This document shows positions 55,032-63,277 of a DNA stretch of 64,000 nucleotides, in pieces. The notes under the pieces were generated by a model. It was not told the origin of the DNA and ran no database searches. It worked only from the letters and a program-made list of their open reading frames with translations. The translations under genes and the position numbers were made by a program. Location: contig NZ_BONK01000003.1 of NCBI RefSeq assembly GCF_016862675.1, positions 310,001 through 374,000 on the forward strand, in the 5' to 3' direction. This DNA is from Cellulomonas chitinilytica (GTDB taxonomy: Bacteria; Actinomycetota; Actinomycetes; Actinomycetales; Cellulomonadaceae). Position 1 is the first letter of the stretch. Each line of letters opens with the position of its first letter.

Positions 55032-55565
55032 ATGCCTCGCCTCCGCGCCGTCGGCGCCCGCCTCGCCGGCGGCCTCACGGTCGCCGTCGTCGTGGCGCTC
55101 GCAGGGTGCTCGTCGAGCGAACCAGCCGCGCTGGCCCCCACCGGGTCCGCTGCCGCGGTGCAGTCCGACCCGGCGCCGACCGAGACCCTGCTCGGCACCC
55201 CGGAGAGCGACGGGTCGACGGTCGGGTCGCTGGCCGACGGCTTCCCCGCCGACCTCCTGCCCGTCCCGGCGGGGGCCACGGTGCTCGTCTCCTCGGTCGA
55301 GCCGGTGCCCACGACCGACCTCGTCCAGATCAGCCTGAACCTGCGCACCGCGCAGGACACCGACGGCCTCATGGGCGCGGTCCGCGCGCCGCTGCTCGCT
55401 GCGGGCTTCGTGGAGGGTGCGCCACCGGTCGTCGAGCCCGGCCTCGCCGCGCAGTCGACGTTCTCCCGCGCCGACGGCACCGAGCTGCTCGTGGTCGGCG
55501 TCCTCGACCGTGACGGCGAGCGCACGCTCACGCTCGGTGGCAAGGTCCGGGCCGCGGTCCCCTAG
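55032..55565 (+). CDS. Putative lipoprotein
   Basis: A 177-residue exported protein. The signal peptide ends in a lipobox, VVVALAGCSSSEPAALAPTG, so Cys26 should be lipidated and the protein anchored to the outside of the membrane. After a Ser/Thr/Pro/Ala-rich linker to about residue 60, a small domain contains DLLPVPAGATVLVSSVEPVP, LVQISLNLRTAQDTDGLMGA and AAQSTFSRADGTELLVVGVL, an alternating alpha-beta pattern. I recognise no family. It starts six bases after TACCCT and is followed within 11 bases by the polyprenyl synthase gene, which has its own -10. Confidence 0.82.
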   Translation: MPRLRAVGARLAGGLTVAVVVALAGCSSSEPAALAPTGSAAAVQSDPAPTETLLGTPESDGSTVGSLADGFPADLLPVPAGATVLVSSVEPVPTTDLVQISLNLRTAQDTDGLMGAVRAPLLAAGFVEGAPPVVEPGLAAQSTFSRADGTELLVVGVLDRDGERTLTLGGKVRAAVP

Positions 55566-55568
55566 GGT
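55563..55568 (+). promoter_or_regulatory. -10 element TAGGGT, leaderless type
   Basis: Overlaps the lipoprotein stop; 7 bases, then GTG 55576. Confidence 0.55.
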
Positions 55569-55575
55569 GCCAGGT

Positions 55576-56697
55576 GTGAGTCAGGACGTCCCCGCCCTCG
55601 TCGACGTCGAGGACGTCCGTCCCCGGGTCGACGCGATCCTCCAGCAGCACGTCGCGCAGCTGCGTTCCGTGCTCGCCGTGGCGAGCGCCGACGCCGACGT
55701 GCTCGCGGACGCCGTCGAGCAGATGCTGTCCGGCGGCAAGCGCCTCCGCGCGGCGTTCTGCTACTGGTCCTGGAGGGCGCACGGGGGGCAGCCCGGCACG
55801 CCCGAGGCCGAGGCCGTCCTGCGCGTCGGCGCCGCGCTGGAGCTGTTCCAGGCGGCCGCGCTGTTCCACGACGACGTGATGGACGACTCGGACACCCGCC
55901 GTGGCTTCCCGGCGGCCCACCGGTCCTTCTCCGCGGTCCACGCGGCGCACGGCTTCACGGGTGACGCCGACAAGTTCGGCGAGTCGGCCGCCATCCTCCT
56001 CGGTGACCTCACCCTGGTGGCGAGCGAGCAGGAGTTCGCGGGCGCCCTCGCGCTGCAGCCGTGGCCGCGCATCCAGCGCGCCCGCGCCGTGTTCGACCTG
56101 ATGCGGACCGAGGTGACGATCGGCCAGTACCTCGACGTGCTCGCCCAGGCCCTCCCCTGGGGCGACGACCCGGCCGCCGACGAGGCGCGCGCACGGGAGG
56201 TGATCCGGGCCAAGTCGGCGCGGTACAGCGTCGAGCACCCGATCGTCCTCGGCGCGGCGCTGGCGGACGCCGACGAGCCGGAGCTCGCCGCGTGCCGGTC
56301 ACTCGGTCTGCCCCTCGGTGAGGCCTACCAGCTGCGCGACGACCTGCTGGGGGTGTTCGGCGACCCCGACGCGACGGGCAAGCCCGCGGGCGACGACCTG
56401 CGGGAGGGCAAGCGCACGGTGCTGGTCGCACGGTCGCTCGCCCGGGCGCTCGAGACCGGCGACGACGGCACCGTCGCGCTGCTCCGTGAGCACCTCGGGG
56501 ACCGGGGCATGACGTCGGACGTCGTCGACCTGCTGACGTCGGCGATCGACGCGACGGGCGCACCGCACGAGGTGGAGCAGCTGATCGACGACCTCTCCGG
56601 TCGCGCGTTCGCCGTCATGGACGGGCTCGCCTGGCCGGAGCCTGCGCGGTCACGGCTCGCCGCCCTCGCCCACGCCGCGGTCGACCGCCACTCCTGA
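55576..56697 (+). CDS. idsA: Polyprenyl diphosphate synthase (IdsA-like)
   Basis: A 373-residue trans-prenyltransferase that condenses isopentenyl diphosphate units onto allylic diphosphates. The IPP-binding GGKRLRAAFCYWSWRAHGG, first aspartate-rich motif FHDDVMDDSDTRRGFPAAHR and the second around LRDDLLGVFGDPDATGKPAG are intact, the latter in the D-D-x-x-G form; AEGK-like DDLREGKRTVLVARSLA follows. Product length (geranylgeranyl or farnesyl) cannot be read from the sequence. It corresponds to idsA2/Rv2173 by neighbourhood. It uses the isoprenoid units that Dxs starts. GTG 55576 is 7 bases after TAGGGT. It converges on the Rv2175c-like gene. Confidence 0.94.
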   Translation: MSQDVPALVDVEDVRPRVDAILQQHVAQLRSVLAVASADADVLADAVEQMLSGGKRLRAAFCYWSWRAHGGQPGTPEAEAVLRVGAALELFQAAALFHDDVMDDSDTRRGFPAAHRSFSAVHAAHGFTGDADKFGESAAILLGDLTLVASEQEFAGALALQPWPRIQRARAVFDLMRTEVTIGQYLDVLAQALPWGDDPAADEARAREVIRAKSARYSVEHPIVLGAALADADEPELAACRSLGLPLGEAYQLRDDLLGVFGDPDATGKPAGDDLREGKRTVLVARSLARALETGDDGTVALLREHLGDRGMTSDVVDLLTSAIDATGAPHEVEQLIDDLSGRAFAVMDGLAWPEPARSRLAALAHAAVDRHS

Positions 56698-56736
56698 CCG
56701 GGGCCGCACCCGGACGGGATCGCTGCGTCCCTCAGG

Positions 56737-57150
56737 TCAGAGCTCGGCCTGCGCCCGGCGCCGGACCTCCGTCTTGCGCCCTGCACGCAGCGCCTCGATC
56801 GGGGTGCCGGGCAGCGACGGGTCGTCGGTGAACAGCCAGGCGATGGCCTCCTCGTCGGAGAAACCTGCGTCCGCGAGCACGGTGAACGTGCCCTGCAGGG
56901 CGCTCAGCACGGTCCACTGCGGACCACCTTCCGTGCGTGACGGTGCGGCCGGGTTCGCGAGGTGCCCGGCCACGAGGAACTGCGCCGGCACGGACAGGAC
57001 CTTGGGCTCGCCGCGGCGGGCCCCGACGAGCCGGCGCTCCTGGAGCAGCCTGCGCACCTTGCCCGCGTCGAGGGCGAGCCGCTCGGAGAGGTCAGGGACC
57101 GTCAGCCACTCGTCGACCAGGGAATCGAGCGTGCTCGGGGAGTCATTCAC
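56737..57150 (-). CDS. Rv2175c-like DNA-binding protein
   Basis: A 137-residue protein with an N-terminal winged helix-turn-helix: DEWLTVPDLSERLALDAGKV then RRLLQERRLVGARRGEPKVL, followed by a C-terminal part with FLVAGHLANPAAPSRTEGGP, LQGTFTVLADAGFSDEEAIA and WLFTDDPSLPGTPIEALRAG, all typical of the Rv2175c family. In M. tuberculosis Rv2175c binds DNA and is phosphorylated by the neighbouring kinase PknL, which abolishes binding. A PknL-like kinase follows here too, one gene away. GTG 57150 follows TACTCT by six bases. It is divergent from the LysM gene. Confidence 0.92.
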   Translation of the reverse strand: MNDSPSTLDSLVDEWLTVPDLSERLALDAGKVRRLLQERRLVGARRGEPKVLSVPAQFLVAGHLANPAAPSRTEGGPQWTVLSALQGTFTVLADAGFSDEEAIAWLFTDDPSLPGTPIEALRAGRKTEVRRRAQAEL

Positions 57151-57156
57151 CCGACA

Positions 57157-57162
57157 AGAGTA
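57157..57162 (-). promoter_or_regulatory. -10 element TACTCT, leaderless type
   Basis: TACTCT, six bases, GTG 57150 of the Rv2175c-like gene. Confidence 0.55.
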
Positions 57163-57224
57163 CGCATGCATGAATTACAGCCGCGCAATTCGCCCTCGCG
57201 CTTTCGGAATGCGTGTCGCTGGGC

Positions 57225-57230
57225 TACGTT
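57225..57230 (+). promoter_or_regulatory. -10 candidate TACGTT for the LysM gene
   Basis: Predicts a start near 57237, just before the 9-base repeats and about 59 bases before ATG 57296. Confidence 0.35.
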
Positions 57231-57238
57231 CACATTCT

Positions 57239-57265
57239 GTCACTCCTGTCACACCAGTAACACAT
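57239..57265 (+). promoter_or_regulatory. Three abutting 9-base repeats, MtrA-site-like
   Basis: GTCACTCCT, GTCACACCA and GTAACACAT lie head to tail with exact 9-base phasing; a fourth, poorer unit GTTCACTCG follows. The GTCAC/GTAAC cores match the repeats described for the actinobacterial response regulator MtrA. Confidence 0.5.
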
Positions 57266-57295
57266 GTTCACTCGAGCCCCACCGAAGGAACCGCC

Positions 57296-58447
57296 ATGGC
57301 CCAGTCCGTCAACGCCCCCTCCGAGGGACTGCGTCGAGCCGCCACATGTACCGGGGCCACGCTCGCACTGGCCGCCGTCGCCGTCACGGCCACGGGCACC
57401 GGCGCGCACGCGGACGAGCAGTACACGGTGCGGGCAGGGGACACCGTCAGCCACATCGCGGCACGCACGAGCACCTCCGTCGCGGCCATCGCGCAGGCGA
57501 ACGCCCTCGCGAACGTCTCGAAGATCCGGATCGGGCAGGTGCTGACGATCCCGTCGGCGGGTACGCGTGCCGCAGCCACCGCTCCCGCCCCCGCCGCCGC
57601 TCCCCCGGCCGCGACCTACGTGGTCCGCGCGGGCGACACCGTCGGCCGTATCGCGAGCCAGCAGGGCACCACCGTCGCCGCGATCGTGGCCGCGAACGGG
57701 CTCGACGCGCGCGCGTTCATCCGGATCGGGCAGACGCTCACCGTCCCCGGCGCGTCCGGCGCCACCGCGACCGCACCGGCCGCCTCCGCCGCCACGACGG
57801 CCCCCGCAGGCACGTACACCGTCGTCAAGGGCGACACGGTCACGAGCATCGCCGCCCGTCTCGGGACGAGCGCCGCGACGATCGTCGCCGCGAACGGGCT
57901 CGACGCACGCGCGTTCATCCGGATCGGGCAGACCCTCACGATCCCCGGGACCGCGCCCCAGGCCGTCGGGAACACGTTCGCCGGTCGCACGTACCCGGAC
58001 GCCGTCGTCGACGCCGCCAACACGAACCTCGCGACGCTGCGCGCGAACGGCGTGCCGTCGAAGGCCACGATGCAGGCGAAGGTCGCCGCCACCGCGCGCG
58101 CCATGGGCGTCGACGTCGCGCTCGCGCAGGCGATCGCGTTCCAGGAGTCGGGCTTCAACCATGCCGTGGTCTCCCCCGCGAACGCGATCGGCACGATGCA
58201 GGTCATCCCGAGCTCCGGCGCCTGGGCCTCGGACCTGGTGGGCCGGCGCCTCGACCTGCTGAACCCCGACGACAACGTCGTAGCGGGCGTCGCCATCCTG
58301 CGCGCGCTCCTGCGGACGTCCCCCGACGTCCCGACCGCGATCGCCGGCTACTACCAGGGTGCGGCGTCCGTGCAGCGCAACGGCATGTTCGCCGACACGC
58401 GGCGGTACGTCGCCAACGTGCAGACGCACATGACGCGCTTCGCCTGA
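57296..58447 (+). CDS. Secreted LysM lytic transglycosylase
   Basis: A 383-residue exported protein. A signal peptide (hydrophobic core TLALAAVAVTATGTGAHADE) is followed by three LysM domains: YTVRAGDTVSHIAARTSTSV near residue 43, YVVRAGDTVGRIASQQGTTV near 103 and YTVVKGDTVTSIAARLGTSA near 175, joined by Ala/Pro linkers; the second and third are nearly identical over ANGLDARAFIRIGQTLT. The C-terminal SLT domain has AQAIAFQESGFNHAVVSPAN with the catalytic Glu and AIGTMQVIPSSGAW. It should bind and cleave peptidoglycan glycan strands. GAAGGA precedes ATG 57296. The leader carries MtrA-like repeats. Confidence 0.93.
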   Translation: MAQSVNAPSEGLRRAATCTGATLALAAVAVTATGTGAHADEQYTVRAGDTVSHIAARTSTSVAAIAQANALANVSKIRIGQVLTIPSAGTRAAATAPAPAAAPPAATYVVRAGDTVGRIASQQGTTVAAIVAANGLDARAFIRIGQTLTVPGASGATATAPAASAATTAPAGTYTVVKGDTVTSIAARLGTSAATIVAANGLDARAFIRIGQTLTIPGTAPQAVGNTFAGRTYPDAVVDAANTNLATLRANGVPSKATMQAKVAATARAMGVDVALAQAIAFQESGFNHAVVSPANAIGTMQVIPSSGAWASDLVGRRLDLLNPDDNVVAGVAILRALLRTSPDVPTAIAGYYQGAASVQRNGMFADTRRYVANVQTHMTRFA

Positions 58448-58484
58448 GCGGCCCCGGCTCCGACGAACCGGGCACGCCCGACCG

Positions 58485-58490
58485 TAGACT
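58485..58490 (+). promoter_or_regulatory. -10 element TAGACT, leaderless type
   Basis: TAGACT, 7 bases, GTG 58498 of the kinase gene; fixes this start. Confidence 0.55.
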
Positions 58491-58497
58491 CCTGCGC

Positions 58498-60516
58498 GTG
58501 GGAGCCACCGTCACCGATCCGCTCGTGGGCCGCCTGGTCGACGGGCGGTACGAAGTCGTCTCCCGGATCGCCCGCGGCGGGATGGCGACGGTGTACCTCG
58601 CCGTCGACCGTCGGCTCGACCGCGACGTCGCGCTCAAGGTGATGCACCCGCACCTCGCCGAGGGCGCCAGCGGCAGCGACTTCGTCGCGCGGTTCCGCCG
58701 CGAGGCCCGCGCCGCCGCACGCCTGACGCACCCGGGGCTCGTCGGCGTCTACGACCAGGGCGTCGACGGCGAGACCAGCTACCTCACGATGGAGCACGTC
58801 GACGGCTCCAACCTGCGGCGGCGCCTCGGCGAGCGCGGCGCCCTCACCGTCGAGGAGGCGCTGCGGGTCGGCGAGAGCGTGCTCGACGCGCTCGCGGCGG
58901 CACACCGCGCCGGCCTGGTGCACCGTGACATCAAGCCCGAGAACGTCCTGCTCGCCACGGACGGCCGCGTCAAGCTCGCCGACTTCGGACTGGCGCGCGC
59001 AGTCACGGAGGTGACGTCGACCACCACGGGCACCGTCCTCGGGACCGTCGCCTACCTCGCGCCCGAGCTCGTCGTCCGGGGCGCCAGCGACGCCCGGACG
59101 GACGTGTACGCGTGCGGCATCCTGCTGTTCGAGATGCTCACCGGTCGGCAGCCGTTCACCGGCGAGACCCCCATCCAGGTCGCGTTCCAGCACGTCAACT
59201 CCGACGTCCCCGCTCCGAGCGACGAGCTCACGTGGCTTCCGATGGAGGTCGACGAGCTCGTGCAGGCGCTCGCCGCACGGGCTCCCGACGACCGGCCGGT
59301 CGACGCCGCCGCCGCGCTCGTCCTGCTGCGCCGTACCCGGGCCGCGCTCGACCCGGAGACCCTCGCACGCCGTGCCGACGTCGCCCCGTCGATCGTGCTG
59401 CCCCTCGCGACCGACCCCGACGAGACCGACCTCGACGACCTCGACGAAGGCACGACGCCGACCACCGCCGACGAGGACGGGCAGGAGACGACCCGCCTCG
59501 ACGCGTCGTCGGCGCGCGGAGCCACGGTCGCGCTGCCCATCGGCCTCGGCGTCCAGCCCGCGGACGCGCCCCCGGACCGCCCGGCCCCCACCGACGCGCG
59601 TCGCCACCGGGCTCGGTGGTGGGTGGTGCTCGCCGTGCTGGCAGCTCTCGTCGGCGCCGGCGTCCTGTGGTACGTGCAGGCCGGGCCGGGCGCGTTCACC
59701 ACGGTCCCACGGGTCCTCGGTGGCGACGAGGCCACCGTGACGGCCGCTCTCGAGGACGCCGGGCTGGGCGCCCACGCGACCCATGACTTCGACACCGCCG
59801 CGCCGGTCGACACCGTCTTCGCCACCGAACCCGGCGTCGGCTCCCGCGTCCGCAAGGGCACTGTCGTCGTGTTCACCGTGTCCAAGGGGCCTGACTACGT
59901 GCAGGTGCCCGACGGTGTCGTCCTGGTCCTCCAGAAGGACGCCGCGAACGCCCTCACGACGGCCGGCCTCACACCCCGGTACGACGAGCCGAAGTACGAC
60001 GACACCGCCGCGAACGGGTACGTCCTCAGCGCCACGCTCCCCGACGGCACGCCGGCCGCGCCGGGCACGCAGTCGACCCGTGGCACCGAGGTGACGCTCG
60101 TCGTCTCGAAGGGACCCGCCCCGGCCGCGATCACGTCGGTCGTCGGCGACACCGTCGAGCAGGCGACCGCGTCGCTCCTGACGGACAACATGAAGCTCGT
60201 CGCGACCGAGGCGTTCCACGACACCGTCGAGGCTGGGCGGATCATCTCGCAGGACCCGCCGTCCGGGACGCAGGGCCACCGCGGCGACACCGTCGACGTC
60301 GTCGTGTCGAAGGGCCCCGAGCCGATCGCGCTGCCGAACACGTACGGCCAGAACGTCAAGACGGCGCAGAAGGCGCTCGAGGACCTCGGGTTCGTCGTGA
60401 AGGTGCAGCACCCGCAGGGGATCTCACCCCTGAACCTCGTCTACTCGCAGAGCCCCGCGGGCGGTGAGGGGAAGACCGCCCCGAAGGGCAGCACCATCAC
60501 GCTGAACGTGTTCTGA
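58498..60516 (+). CDS. pknL: PASTA-domain serine/threonine protein kinase (PknL-like)
   Basis: A 672-residue membrane kinase. The kinase domain has the glycine loop YEVVSRIARGGMATVYLAVD, VALKVMHPH (ATP Lys), VHRDIKPENVLLATDG (catalytic loop) and LADFGLARAV with an activation loop containing TSTTTGTVLGTVAYLAPE. A linker and one transmembrane helix (WWVVLAVLAALVGAGVLWYV, about residues 375-395) lead to four extracellular PASTA repeats, e.g. ending VFTVSKGPDY and VDVVVSKGPEPIALPN, which sense cell-wall fragments. M. tuberculosis PknL lacks PASTA domains, whereas corynebacterial PknL has them. Position next to an Rv2175c-like gene and aroG supports PknL. The likely substrate is the Rv2175c-like protein. 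Confidence 0.93.
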   Translation: MGATVTDPLVGRLVDGRYEVVSRIARGGMATVYLAVDRRLDRDVALKVMHPHLAEGASGSDFVARFRREARAAARLTHPGLVGVYDQGVDGETSYLTMEHVDGSNLRRRLGERGALTVEEALRVGESVLDALAAAHRAGLVHRDIKPENVLLATDGRVKLADFGLARAVTEVTSTTTGTVLGTVAYLAPELVVRGASDARTDVYACGILLFEMLTGRQPFTGETPIQVAFQHVNSDVPAPSDELTWLPMEVDELVQALAARAPDDRPVDAAAALVLLRRTRAALDPETLARRADVAPSIVLPLATDPDETDLDDLDEGTTPTTADEDGQETTRLDASSARGATVALPIGLGVQPADAPPDRPAPTDARRHRARWWVVLAVLAALVGAGVLWYVQAGPGAFTTVPRVLGGDEATVTAALEDAGLGAHATHDFDTAAPVDTVFATEPGVGSRVRKGTVVVFTVSKGPDYVQVPDGVVLVLQKDAANALTTAGLTPRYDEPKYDDTAANGYVLSATLPDGTPAAPGTQSTRGTEVTLVVSKGPAPAAITSVVGDTVEQATASLLTDNMKLVATEAFHDTVEAGRIISQDPPSGTQGHRGDTVDVVVSKGPEPIALPNTYGQNVKTAQKALEDLGFVVKVQHPQGISPLNLVYSQSPAGGEGKTAPKGSTITLNVF

Positions 60517-60537
60517 TCCGCGCAGCTCACGGACGCA

Positions 60538-60573
60538 CGAAGGGCCGGGTCGCCGTCGCGGCCCGGCCCTTCG
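60538..60573. terminator. Bidirectional hairpin terminator
   Basis: CGAAGGGCCGGG and its exact complement around a 12-base loop, between the kinase gene (+) and aroG (-). Confidence 0.8.
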
Positions 60574-60589
60574 TCACGTCCTGCCCAGG

Positions 60590-61942
60590 TCACGCCTTGC
60601 GGAGCAGCTCCACGACCTGGAACGCCATCTCCAGCGACTGCTGGTGGTTCAGGCGCGGGTCGACGAGCGTCTCGTAGCGCCGCGCCAGACCCTCGTCGTC
60701 GATCTCCTCGGACCCGCCGAGCACCTCGGTGACGTCGTCACCCGTGAGCTCGATGTGCAGGCCGCCCGGCACCGTGCCGAGCGCACGGTGCACCTCGAAG
60801 AACCCGGCGACCTCGTCCATGACGTCCGAGAACCGCCGCGTCTTGTACCCCGACGCCGAGGTGATGCCGTTGCCGTGCATCGGGTCGCACACCCAGGTGA
60901 CGGGCCTGCCGTCAGCGGTGACCTTCTCCACGAGCCCGGGCAGCAGGTCGCGGACCTTGCCCGCACCCATGCGCGTGATGAACGTGATCCGCCCGGGCTC
61001 GCCGCTCGGGTTGAGCCGGTCGATCAGGGCGAGCGCGTCGTCACCCGTCGTCGTCGGACCGAGCTTGATGCCGAGCGGGTTCTGCACGCGCGAGAAGTAG
61101 TCGACGTGCGCGCCGTCGAGCTGCCGGGTCCGCTCGCCGATCCACACGAAGTGCGCCGAGCAGTCGTACGGCAGACCGGTCCGGGAGTCGATCCGCGTGA
61201 GCGGCCGCTCGTAGTCGAGCAGCAGCCCCTCGTGGCTCGAGTAGAAGTCGACGGACCGGAGCGCCTCGAAGTCCGCGCCGCAGGCCGCCATGAACCGGAT
61301 CGCCCGGTCGATCTCCGCCGCGATCTCCTCGTAGCGCGAGTACGACGGGTTCGTCGTGAACCCGCGGTTCCACTCGTGCACCCGCAGCAGCGACGCGAAG
61401 CCGCCCGTGGTGAACGCGCGGATGAGGTTCAGCGTCGACGCGGACGTGTGGTACGCCTCGAGCAGCCGCTGCGGGTCCGGGACGCGCGCCTCCGGGGTGA
61501 AGTCGTAGCCGTTGATGATGTCGCCGCGGAACGCGGGCAGCGTCTGCCCGTCCCGCGTCTCACTGTCCGACGAGCGCGGCTTGGCGTACTGCCCGGCCAT
61601 CCGGCCCATCTTGATGACGGGCAGGCTCGCGCCGTACGTGAGCACGACCGCCATCTGGAGGATCGTCTTGATCTTGTTCCGGATGTTGTCCGCGGTCGCC
61701 TCGGCGAACGTCTCCGCGCAGTCCCCGCCCTGGAGCAGGAACGCCTCACCACGACCCGCGGCCGCGAGCTGCGTGCGCAGCGCGTCGGCCTCACCGGCGA
61801 AGACGAGCGGCGGGAGGGTCGCGAGACGCGTCGAGACCGCCTCGAGCGCAGCGGCGTCGGGCCAGCTCGGCTGCTGCCCGGCCGGCAGGGTGCGCCACGT
61901 GTCGAGGCCGGCGACGACCTTCGGGTCGGGCTCGACGCTCAT
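60590..61942 (-). CDS. aroG: Class II 3-deoxy-7-phosphoheptulonate synthase (DAHP synthase)
   Basis: A 450-residue class II (plant-type) DAHP synthase that condenses phosphoenolpyruvate and erythrose 4-phosphate, the first step of the shikimate pathway. Signatures are FLLQGGDCAETFAEATADNI (metal Cys), VIKMGRMAGQYAKPRSSD, NPLGIKLGPTTTGDDALALI, RITFITRMGAGKVRDLLPGL and TWVCDPMHGNGITSASGYKT with the metal-binding His. ATG 61942 shares ATGA with the pfkA stop, so the two genes, which draw on central carbon, are translationally coupled. Corresponds to Rv2178c. Feedback control by aromatic amino acids is typical of the class but cannot be seen here. Confidence 0.96.
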   Translation of the reverse strand: MSVEPDPKVVAGLDTWRTLPAGQQPSWPDAAALEAVSTRLATLPPLVFAGEADALRTQLAAAGRGEAFLLQGGDCAETFAEATADNIRNKIKTILQMAVVLTYGASLPVIKMGRMAGQYAKPRSSDSETRDGQTLPAFRGDIINGYDFTPEARVPDPQRLLEAYHTSASTLNLIRAFTTGGFASLLRVHEWNRGFTTNPSYSRYEEIAAEIDRAIRFMAACGADFEALRSVDFYSSHEGLLLDYERPLTRIDSRTGLPYDCSAHFVWIGERTRQLDGAHVDYFSRVQNPLGIKLGPTTTGDDALALIDRLNPSGEPGRITFITRMGAGKVRDLLPGLVEKVTADGRPVTWVCDPMHGNGITSASGYKTRRFSDVMDEVAGFFEVHRALGTVPGGLHIELTGDDVTEVLGGSEEIDDEGLARRYETLVDPRLNHQQSLEMAFQVVELLRKA

Positions 61943-63159
61943 GAGTGGTCCGCCGGGACCAGCTCCTGGCCGATGTCGGCGAGGAGCGCGCCGAACCACG
62001 GCTGCGACACGTCGAACGCCTTGCCGCCCGCGATGCGCGGGAACTCGATGGCGCGCAGCACGTCGCCCTGCTCCTCGTCGTGCCCGATGACGCCGGACTC
62101 GCCGCGCAGCGCGCACTCGACCGCGAGGTCCGTCATCGACTTGATGAGCCGCAGGTCCTCGGCGTTCGCCGCCGCCGCACGCGAGTAGTAGCCGGACTTC
62201 TGGACCATCGTCTTCTCGGCGCCGAGCTTCTTGGAGAACTGCTTCGCGAACCACTGGCCCGGGTTGACGGTGTCGAGCTTCACGTGCCCGAACGGGTCAC
62301 GCTGCACCTCGGCGCCGGACGCCTCGAGCTGCTCGACGATCTCGTGCATGCCCGCACCCTCGGACAGGAAGATGTTGACGTTGCCCTGCTCGTCCATGAC
62401 CTTGCGCAGCCGCTCGGCCTCCGCGTCGATGTCGAGCGCGAGCTCCGGCACGAAGACGGCGTGGATGTCCCAGCGCTCACGCGTGAGGCCGATGCCGGGG
62501 ACCCACTCCTGCTGGTCGAGCCACTTGCGGTACTCGACGGCGGCCGCGGCGGTCAGCCAGCCGCAGTGCCGGCCCATGACCTCGTGCACGATGAGCATGC
62601 GCGGGCCCGACCGGTGCTCGCCGATGACGTTCGCGGCGAAGCCGGCGGCCTCCTCGGCGGCGGTCCACGCCCCCAGCGACTGCCGGATCGGCACCACGTC
62701 GTTGTCGATCGTCTTGGGCAGGCCCACGACGGTCAGGCCGTAGTCGTTCGCCGCGAGGTAGGCGGCCAGGTCGGCCGCGGTCGTGTTGGTGTCGTCGCCG
62801 CCGATCGTGTGCAGCACGTCGACGCCGTCCGCCTTGAGCTGCTCGGCCGCGACCTGCAGGGGGTCCTGGCCCTCCTGCACCAGGCCGCGCTTGACGCAGT
62901 CGGCGGCGTTGGTGAGCTTGACCCGCGAGTTGCCGATCGGCGACCCGCCGAAGCGGTGCAGGATGCCGGCCTTGGCGCGCGTCTCCGCGTCGATGACGAT
63001 CTTGTCGCCGCGCAGGAGGCCGTAGTAGCCGTGCTCGTAGGCGATGATCTCGATGTCGGGAGCGATCTCGGTGTAGCGCTCGATGAGCCCACCGACGGCC
63101 GACGACAGGCACGGAGCGAAGCCACCCGCGGTGAGGAGGGCGACGCGACGAACCGACAT
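61939..63159 (-). CDS. pfkA: 6-phosphofructokinase, pyrophosphate-dependent type
   Basis: A 406-residue phosphofructokinase. VALLTAGGFAPCLSSAVGGL is the donor-binding start, HTIGGDDTNTTAADLAAYLA carries the GGDD motif whose second Asp blocks ATP and marks pyrophosphate-dependent enzymes, GLPKTIDNDVVPIRQSLGAW holds the catalytic TIDND, and IVHEVMGRHCGWLTAAAAVE the fructose 6-phosphate-binding MGRxxG. The sequence therefore suggests a reversible PPi-PFK working in both glycolysis and gluconeogenesis, although some GGDD enzymes in actinobacteria use ATP or polyphosphate. ATG 63159 follows AGAGG by about 8 bases. Its -10 candidate overlaps the stop of the acyltransferase gene upstream. Confidence 0.93.
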   Translation of the reverse strand: MSVRRVALLTAGGFAPCLSSAVGGLIERYTEIAPDIEIIAYEHGYYGLLRGDKIVIDAETRAKAGILHRFGGSPIGNSRVKLTNAADCVKRGLVQEGQDPLQVAAEQLKADGVDVLHTIGGDDTNTTAADLAAYLAANDYGLTVVGLPKTIDNDVVPIRQSLGAWTAAEEAAGFAANVIGEHRSGPRMLIVHEVMGRHCGWLTAAAAVEYRKWLDQQEWVPGIGLTRERWDIHAVFVPELALDIDAEAERLRKVMDEQGNVNIFLSEGAGMHEIVEQLEASGAEVQRDPFGHVKLDTVNPGQWFAKQFSKKLGAEKTMVQKSGYYSRAAAANAEDLRLIKSMTDLAVECALRGESGVIGHDEEQGDVLRAIEFPRIAGGKAFDVSQPWFGALLADIGQELVPADHS

Positions 63160-63277
63160 GAGACACACCTCTCGTTGATCTTCACGGCGGGCAGTGACGC
63201 CCGCCAGGACGCGCGACACCCGGGAGAGCCTCACGACGAGGCCAGACGGCGCGCTGGGTCGGCTCACGCCGACCGGG

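Noticed and set aside
57170-57295. Possible c-di-AMP (ydaO-type) riboswitch upstream of the LysM gene
   Set aside because: The leader of about 60 bases is too short and lacks the conserved riboswitch core; the 9-base repeats explain the region better.
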